A DNA stretch of 64,000 nt from Lamellibrachia satsuma (taxonomy: Eukaryota; Annelida; Polychaeta; Sabellida; Siboglinidae): contig BSQZ01000004.1 of the NCBI GenBank assembly GCA_033239005.1, positions 17,416,507 to 17,480,506 of the forward strand, written 5' to 3'. Shown here one piece after another: positions 60,377 to 64,000 of this stretch (positions are counted from its first letter, which is position 1; each line of letters begins with the position of its first letter). Made by a program: the position numbers and the translations under genes. Below the pieces are notes generated by a model, which was given only the letters and a program-made list of their open reading frames with translations, searched no databases and had not been told where the DNA came from.

Positions 60377-61170
60377 GCCTAATTTAACTTACTCATTTCG
60401 ATTCCAAGTAGGCCCTGTACAAGCCTAGTCCTTCTTTGTGTGTTATGATGTCTCGCAGAGTTTTTGTTGGCTCTTCTCCGAGGACCATCGGGCTTCCAGA
60501 GCAGGACCTTATTGACTACTTCGTCATGGCGAAGACGACATTCTCTCACGATGGTAGTGATCCGTGGGAGGGAGGTGTACAGTTCTTCAGTGGTCAAGTG
60601 ATTGTGCCACGACAGGTTTAGGATTTTTCGCACCAGTAGTTATTGAACAGTGCGTCCTCTGCCCTGGAGTTAGTGTTAGCGTCCATCAATCGCATCGATA
60701 AATCAGGATCGGTTGTAGATCGTCGTCTGAATCTTCGGTTTGGTGAGTCTGCCGGATATAGGCGCTCTCCAAACTTTGTCAAGGGCGAGAACTGCCGCCC
60801 GTGACTGGACTTTTCTACAATCATGGATGTCATGTTGTGAGTTTTCGCAGGATACAAGATATTTGAAATCCTCTGTTTGCTCAATTTGACTCCCAGCTAA
60901 CGTGTGTTTACTATGGTTAATAGACGGATTAACATGTAGTTGGCTTGGCACGGATTGAAAAATAACCCAGTATATTTGGAAGCACTTTCCACTTTATAAA
61001 GTAAACGTTTTGCTTCTTGTATCGTGTCAGCGAACAGAACGATGTCATCGGCATAATCCAGGTCAGAGAGATGCGAGGCTGGATGTCTGGTGCTTCGGCG
61101 TCTGAAATTAATCCTTCCCTGTCATCAGTCGCAGTTCTTTGAACGTAGCCCAAGACTATGATGGGGCGAG
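60377..61170 (-). pseudogene. Second decayed LINE reverse transcriptase (C-terminal half)
   Basis: On the - strand the DYADDIVLFAD-type catalytic block is readable around 61030-61065 (across a frameshift), then EDFKYL near 60850-60880. It continues with AVLALDKVWRAPISG near 60765-60810 and a C-terminal LSWHNHLTTEELY block with KVLLWKPDGPRRRANK (60380-60633). This order is that of the RT and C-terminus of common invertebrate LINEs of a different family from the element at 22.6 kb. Multiple stops; inactive. Confidence 0.8.
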
Positions 61171-61417
61171 ATGGTATCCTAGTAGAACTCTGTGTTGATA
61201 TCAACATTTAACTGTTTCCCCTTCGGGAGTGAGTACGACTGCAGAGGTGTTTTCATATATTATTTGGCTTTCTAGAAGTAGATGAAGGTAATAGCAGCCT
61301 CGTTCACGTGGCTTCTCCATTAAGTTGCTGATGTTGTTAAGTGGTCCCAATATATTCCAGGCCACGTAGTTGAATTCAAATGTATTAAACCTTTGTTTGA
61401 TAGGTGTCGTTGCCACA

Positions 61418-61571
61418 CAGTAGCTATGTAAGATCTCACAAGGAGGGAGGCCAAAAGGGGGCAAGCTTAGTCACCCATTAGTTTACCATGCTACCATGTG
61501 GTGGCGCAACAGGTTACATAAACATAACAAAAATAAACCGTGGCCAAAAGCCCCCCCCAAATATGCCACTG
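61418..61571 (-). mobile_element. hAT-like MITE family B, copy 3
   Basis: On the - strand it begins CAGTGGCATATTTGGGG, contains GGGTGACTAAGCTTG and ends in ACATAGCTACTG. It aligns with 42556-42682 and 38867-39043. Confidence 0.75.
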
Positions 61572-61707
61572 TTGCTCAGATTGATTGGAATTGATTTCTT
61601 TCTTCGTTTCCAGCACTTGGCACAATCTGCTGACCAGTCTGCGTAAATGTTGTGTAGATACAATACTGTGCCTCTCTAAAACTTCTTCTGGACCAAATTA
61701 TTCTAAA

Positions 61708-61812
61708 TGGCGAGCTCCTTTTGAACATGCGCGGCAAACCAGCTGACGTTGATAATATCACGGGTTCGGCGTGTGGGTCTTTTTGATTTCTGTTAGCAGT
61801 CTTAAAGATCAT
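61708..61812. repeat. Dispersed repeat, copy 2 (partner at 40028-40135)
   Basis: Same orientation and order of shared words as at 40 kb, starting GCGAGCTCCTTTTGAACATG and including CACGGGTTCG. Confidence 0.7.
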
Positions 61813-61984
61813 GGTTGCCATCTATTCCTACCATAAAGCCCACATTTTATGTGTTTACTATATGCTCCAGTGAGACTCTTATAAGACTTTTAAGAGTTAA
61901 GTTCCTTGTATCATTTTTGCATTGTCTATAATGTTTAGGACCACTTTTGTTCCATCATAAACGTTTAAGTGTTATGTTAGAAAT

Positions 61985-62113
61985 TCGTGTACAATGACGA
62001 GATATCGTATTATCTGTTCAGAGGCAGGGGCGTCATCGGAACCTGTCGACTCTTTGTCAGACTTGTTGTCTCGAGTCGTATAGGCCAACCCGAATTGCCC
62101 ATTTTCATGACTT
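61985..62113. repeat. Dispersed repeat, copy 2 (partner at 12398-12520)
   Basis: TTCGTGTACAATGACGAGAT to CCCATTTTCATGA aligns with 12398-12520, at about two thirds identity by eye. Confidence 0.6.
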
Positions 62114-62137
62114 GCGACTTTACTTGGAACTCAGAGA

Positions 62138-62405
62138 GTGACTCGAGACTTCACTTGGACGTCATTGACTTGAGACTTCACTTGGACGTCATTGACTTGA
62201 GACTTCACTTGGACGTCATTGACTTGAGACTTCACTTGGACGTCATTGACTTGAGACTTCACTTGGACGTCTTTGACTTGAGACTTCACTTGGACGTCAT
62301 TGACTCGAGACTTCACTTGGACGTCATTGACTTGAGACTTCACTTGGACGTCATTGACTTGAGACTTCACTTGGACGTCATTGACTTGAGACTTCACTTG
62401 CCAAT
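62138..62405. repeat. 27-bp minisatellite, about 10 copies
   Basis: GACTTGAGACTTCACTTGGA followed by CGTCATT repeats about ten times. Diverged relatives (GACTTGGGACTTGACTTGG) lie at 63785-63900, on the other side of the Penelope fragment. Confidence 0.95.
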
Positions 62406-62409
62406 ATAT

Positions 62410-62890
62410 GTCACTTGCTGACAAGTCTGGTCCGTCGAAACGTAATCAAAACGAAGCCATGTTCTTGCGGATTTTACTGTAAATATATTCACAATAATTT
62501 GCCAGTCTACGTATTAAACTGGCAACTTATCTCAAATTATGACATACACTGTCATAACACTCGCTTGTCACATGTTATAAATGAAACTCCATAATTAGTT
62601 GTAGAAAAGATATTCACTCACAGTTTACGAGTCTTTGCATACTACATAAAACAATGTCTCTTATAAAAATATAAAGACACATGTACAGTATCAAATTGCT
62701 ATATGTGTCAGTAAAATCACCATAACTAACGTCTAGCACATATTGCTAGACACATCTTAAGTATAGCCGCAATTATAAAGAGATGCAATTTATATAAAAA
62801 AGAAACCAAAGGGGCTAAAGATAAGTTGATATAAACGAGTGACTTATGACAACGACATATTTGTTTTAATATGAGTCGCTGGCCCCTTTC

Positions 62891-62939
<49 letters not shown>

Positions 62940-63125
62940 TGCGTGCGTGTGTGTGTTTTTATATTAACTTGTATAATTTTTATTGTATTTATACACACAC
63001 GAATGTGTATATGTAATCTCATTTGTGGGTCAAAATAAAATGTCTTGTTCTTGAGACAAACCGCACAAAATGCAATAATTATTAAGTATCCTTGAATGGA
63101 TAGATGATCCCGTTTCTTGGTTATT
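62410..63125. other. AT-rich intergenic DNA with GT/GCGT microsatellite
   Basis: (GT)n/(GCGT)n at 62894-62956. No gene recognised. Confidence 0.5.
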
Positions 63126-63129
63126 AATA

Positions 63130-63668
63130 TTAATCATAATTACCTCTCAAGAAACTTGCAGTTTGTTCTGGATATTTCGACTGCATCTCGCAGTGTTCTT
63201 CAGCAGACTGAAGTTACGGATGTGTCACATGACCAATGTCATGTGACACAAGTGTGGGGTAGTATATAACATACAATGCCCAGAATGTGACCAACACTAT
63301 ATAGGAGAAACAGCCAGAACACTTGGCACAAGAATCAAAGAACAGCTATCTTGTCGCCAACCCCTATCAGCTATAAGTGAACACAAACTGAACACAGGTC
63401 ATCAGTGCTCTATGAAGGACGTCAATATTCTAGACCACGAGGAGAACTGGCACAGGAGAAAAATAAAGGAGGCGATTAACATCCACAGAAAGAAACCTAC
63501 GCTGAACCGAGACGTCGGCCAGGAGCTCCCACCAGTCCTACTCCAGCTTGTGTCACATGACATTGGTCATGTGACACATCCGTAACTTCAGTCTGCTGAA
63601 GAAGACTGCGAGATGCAGTCGAAATATCCAGAACAAACTGCAAGTTTCTTGAGAGGTAATTATGATTA
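63130..63668 (+). mobile_element. Penelope-like element fragment with inverted terminal repeats
   Basis: An almost perfect ~122-bp inverted repeat (63130-63252 and 63547-63668) brackets a 5'-truncated coding segment for a GIY-YIG endonuclease. Inside each arm GTGTCACATGAC and GTCATGTGACAC form a further hairpin. Inverted terminal copies together with a C-terminal GIY-YIG domain are the hallmark of Penelope-like retroelements. The RT itself is missing. Confidence 0.88.
63247..63585 (+). CDS. GIY-YIG endonuclease domain of a Penelope-like element (partial)
   Basis: An open frame without its own start begins after a TGA at 63244 and ends at TAA 63583-63585 inside the right inverted repeat. KCGVVYNIQCPECDQHYIG holds the VVY...HYIG core (the GIY-YIG equivalent) with the Cys pair CPEC typical of Penelope enzymes. 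It is followed by ETARTLGTRIKE (catalytic-type Arg) and a downstream SEHKLNTGH, EENWHRRKIKEA and RKKPTLNRD (Glu of the EA pair and closing Asn). About 112 codons remain with no internal stop. The domain nicks target DNA for insertion in the intact element; here there is no RT and so no autonomous function. Confidence 0.88.
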   Translation, partial: HKCGVVYNIQCPECDQHYIGETARTLGTRIKEQLSCRQPLSAISEHKLNTGHQCSMKDVNILDHEENWHRRKIKEAINIHRKKPTLNRDVGQELPPVLLQLVSHDIGHVTHP

Positions 63669-63879
63669 AAATTATTAAGTACTTATTATGATTGGCTAAT
63701 GTTGTGATGCGGCAGCATCCGTCTAAATGTCCCGCTAAAAACCCAACAAACAAGCTAGAACAATTATGGCAGTTGGTGAACCTGGTGACTTGGGACTTGA
63801 CTTGGAATTCAGACAGATGATTTAAGGCTTGGTTGAACTTGGAGGTCACCGTGACTTGAATTGCAGCTCAATGACTTCA

Positions 63880-63945
63880 GACTTGACTTGACTGTGTATG
63901 ACTTGACTTGACTGTGTATGACTTGACTCGACTGTGTATGGCTTG
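63880..63945. repeat. 20-bp tandem repeat, 3 copies
   Basis: GACTTGACTTGACTGTGTAT repeats three times with one changed base (ACTCGACT). It resembles the 27-bp array at 62.1-62.4 kb in its ACTTGACTT words. Confidence 0.9.
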
Positions 63946-64000
63946 CCAACAGGTTTTAGGAGAAATCTGTATCTGGGACAAATACAGTTTACTCATGTAG

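Overview
This is a eukaryotic, gene-poor, repeat-rich stretch of an invertebrate animal genome. The evidence is spliced genes with GT-AG introns, a three-zinc-finger KLF gene, CR1-type LINEs, a Penelope-like element, several MITE-like families and very long minisatellites. The exact group cannot be fixed from the sequence. A marine lophotrochozoan (for example a mollusc) or a cephalochordate would fit, but this is inference.

Only two host genes are well supported. A four-exon gene on the + strand (1228-6046) encodes a ubiquitin-specific protease with an N-terminal hydrophobic segment. All three intron phases close exactly, and the catalytic Cys, QQD-type box, two CxxC pairs and His/Asp box are all present. 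A KLF15-like transcription factor lies on the - strand (37409-38584), with a Q-rich middle and three C-terminal C2H2 fingers. The two genes have no evident functional link. A possible orphan terminal exon sits at 44740-44871.

Layout: 165-800 decayed LINE RT; 1.2-6.0 kb USP gene with MITE-like insertions in its introns; 7.86-10.80 kb 57-bp minisatellite; 11.17-11.97 kb 22-bp array; 14.3-16.4 kb decayed pogo-like transposase tail carrying an internal 45-bp coding-derived minisatellite; 16.4-22.2 kb intergenic DNA with microsatellites, short duplications and a MITE; 22.26-26.62 kb an ATC/ACC microsatellite split by a nearly complete CR1-like LINE (SGNH esterase ORF1, endonuclease plus RT ORF2); 27.3-27.8 kb a 40-bp dyad array; 28.27-28.95 kb a 75-bp array with an alternating A/B higher-order pattern; 29-33.3 kb intergenic DNA with simple repeats and a MITE; 33.75-35.40 kb a 23-bp array; 37.4-38.7 kb KLF15-like gene; 38.9-48.7 kb intergenic DNA with MITEs and a CpG-rich block; 48.87-50.45 kb a 48-bp array open on both strands; 50.7-51.5 kb two 5'-truncated LINE tails; 52.49-52.68 kb a near-perfect 88-bp-arm hairpin; 53.28-54.12 kb a 20-bp palindromic array; 57.9-58.4 kb a hAT-like MITE; 58.5-61.2 kb two decayed LINE RTs on the - strand; 62.1-62.4 kb a 27-bp array; 63.13-63.67 kb a Penelope-like GIY-YIG endonuclease fragment between inverted repeats.

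The eight largest tandem arrays together cover about 10 kb, roughly one sixth of the window. No prokaryote-like system, CRISPR array or rRNA was seen. The most unusual signals are the minisatellite grown inside a transposase coding region, two arrays whose every unit is a perfect dyad, the long hairpin, and the membrane-anchored USP.
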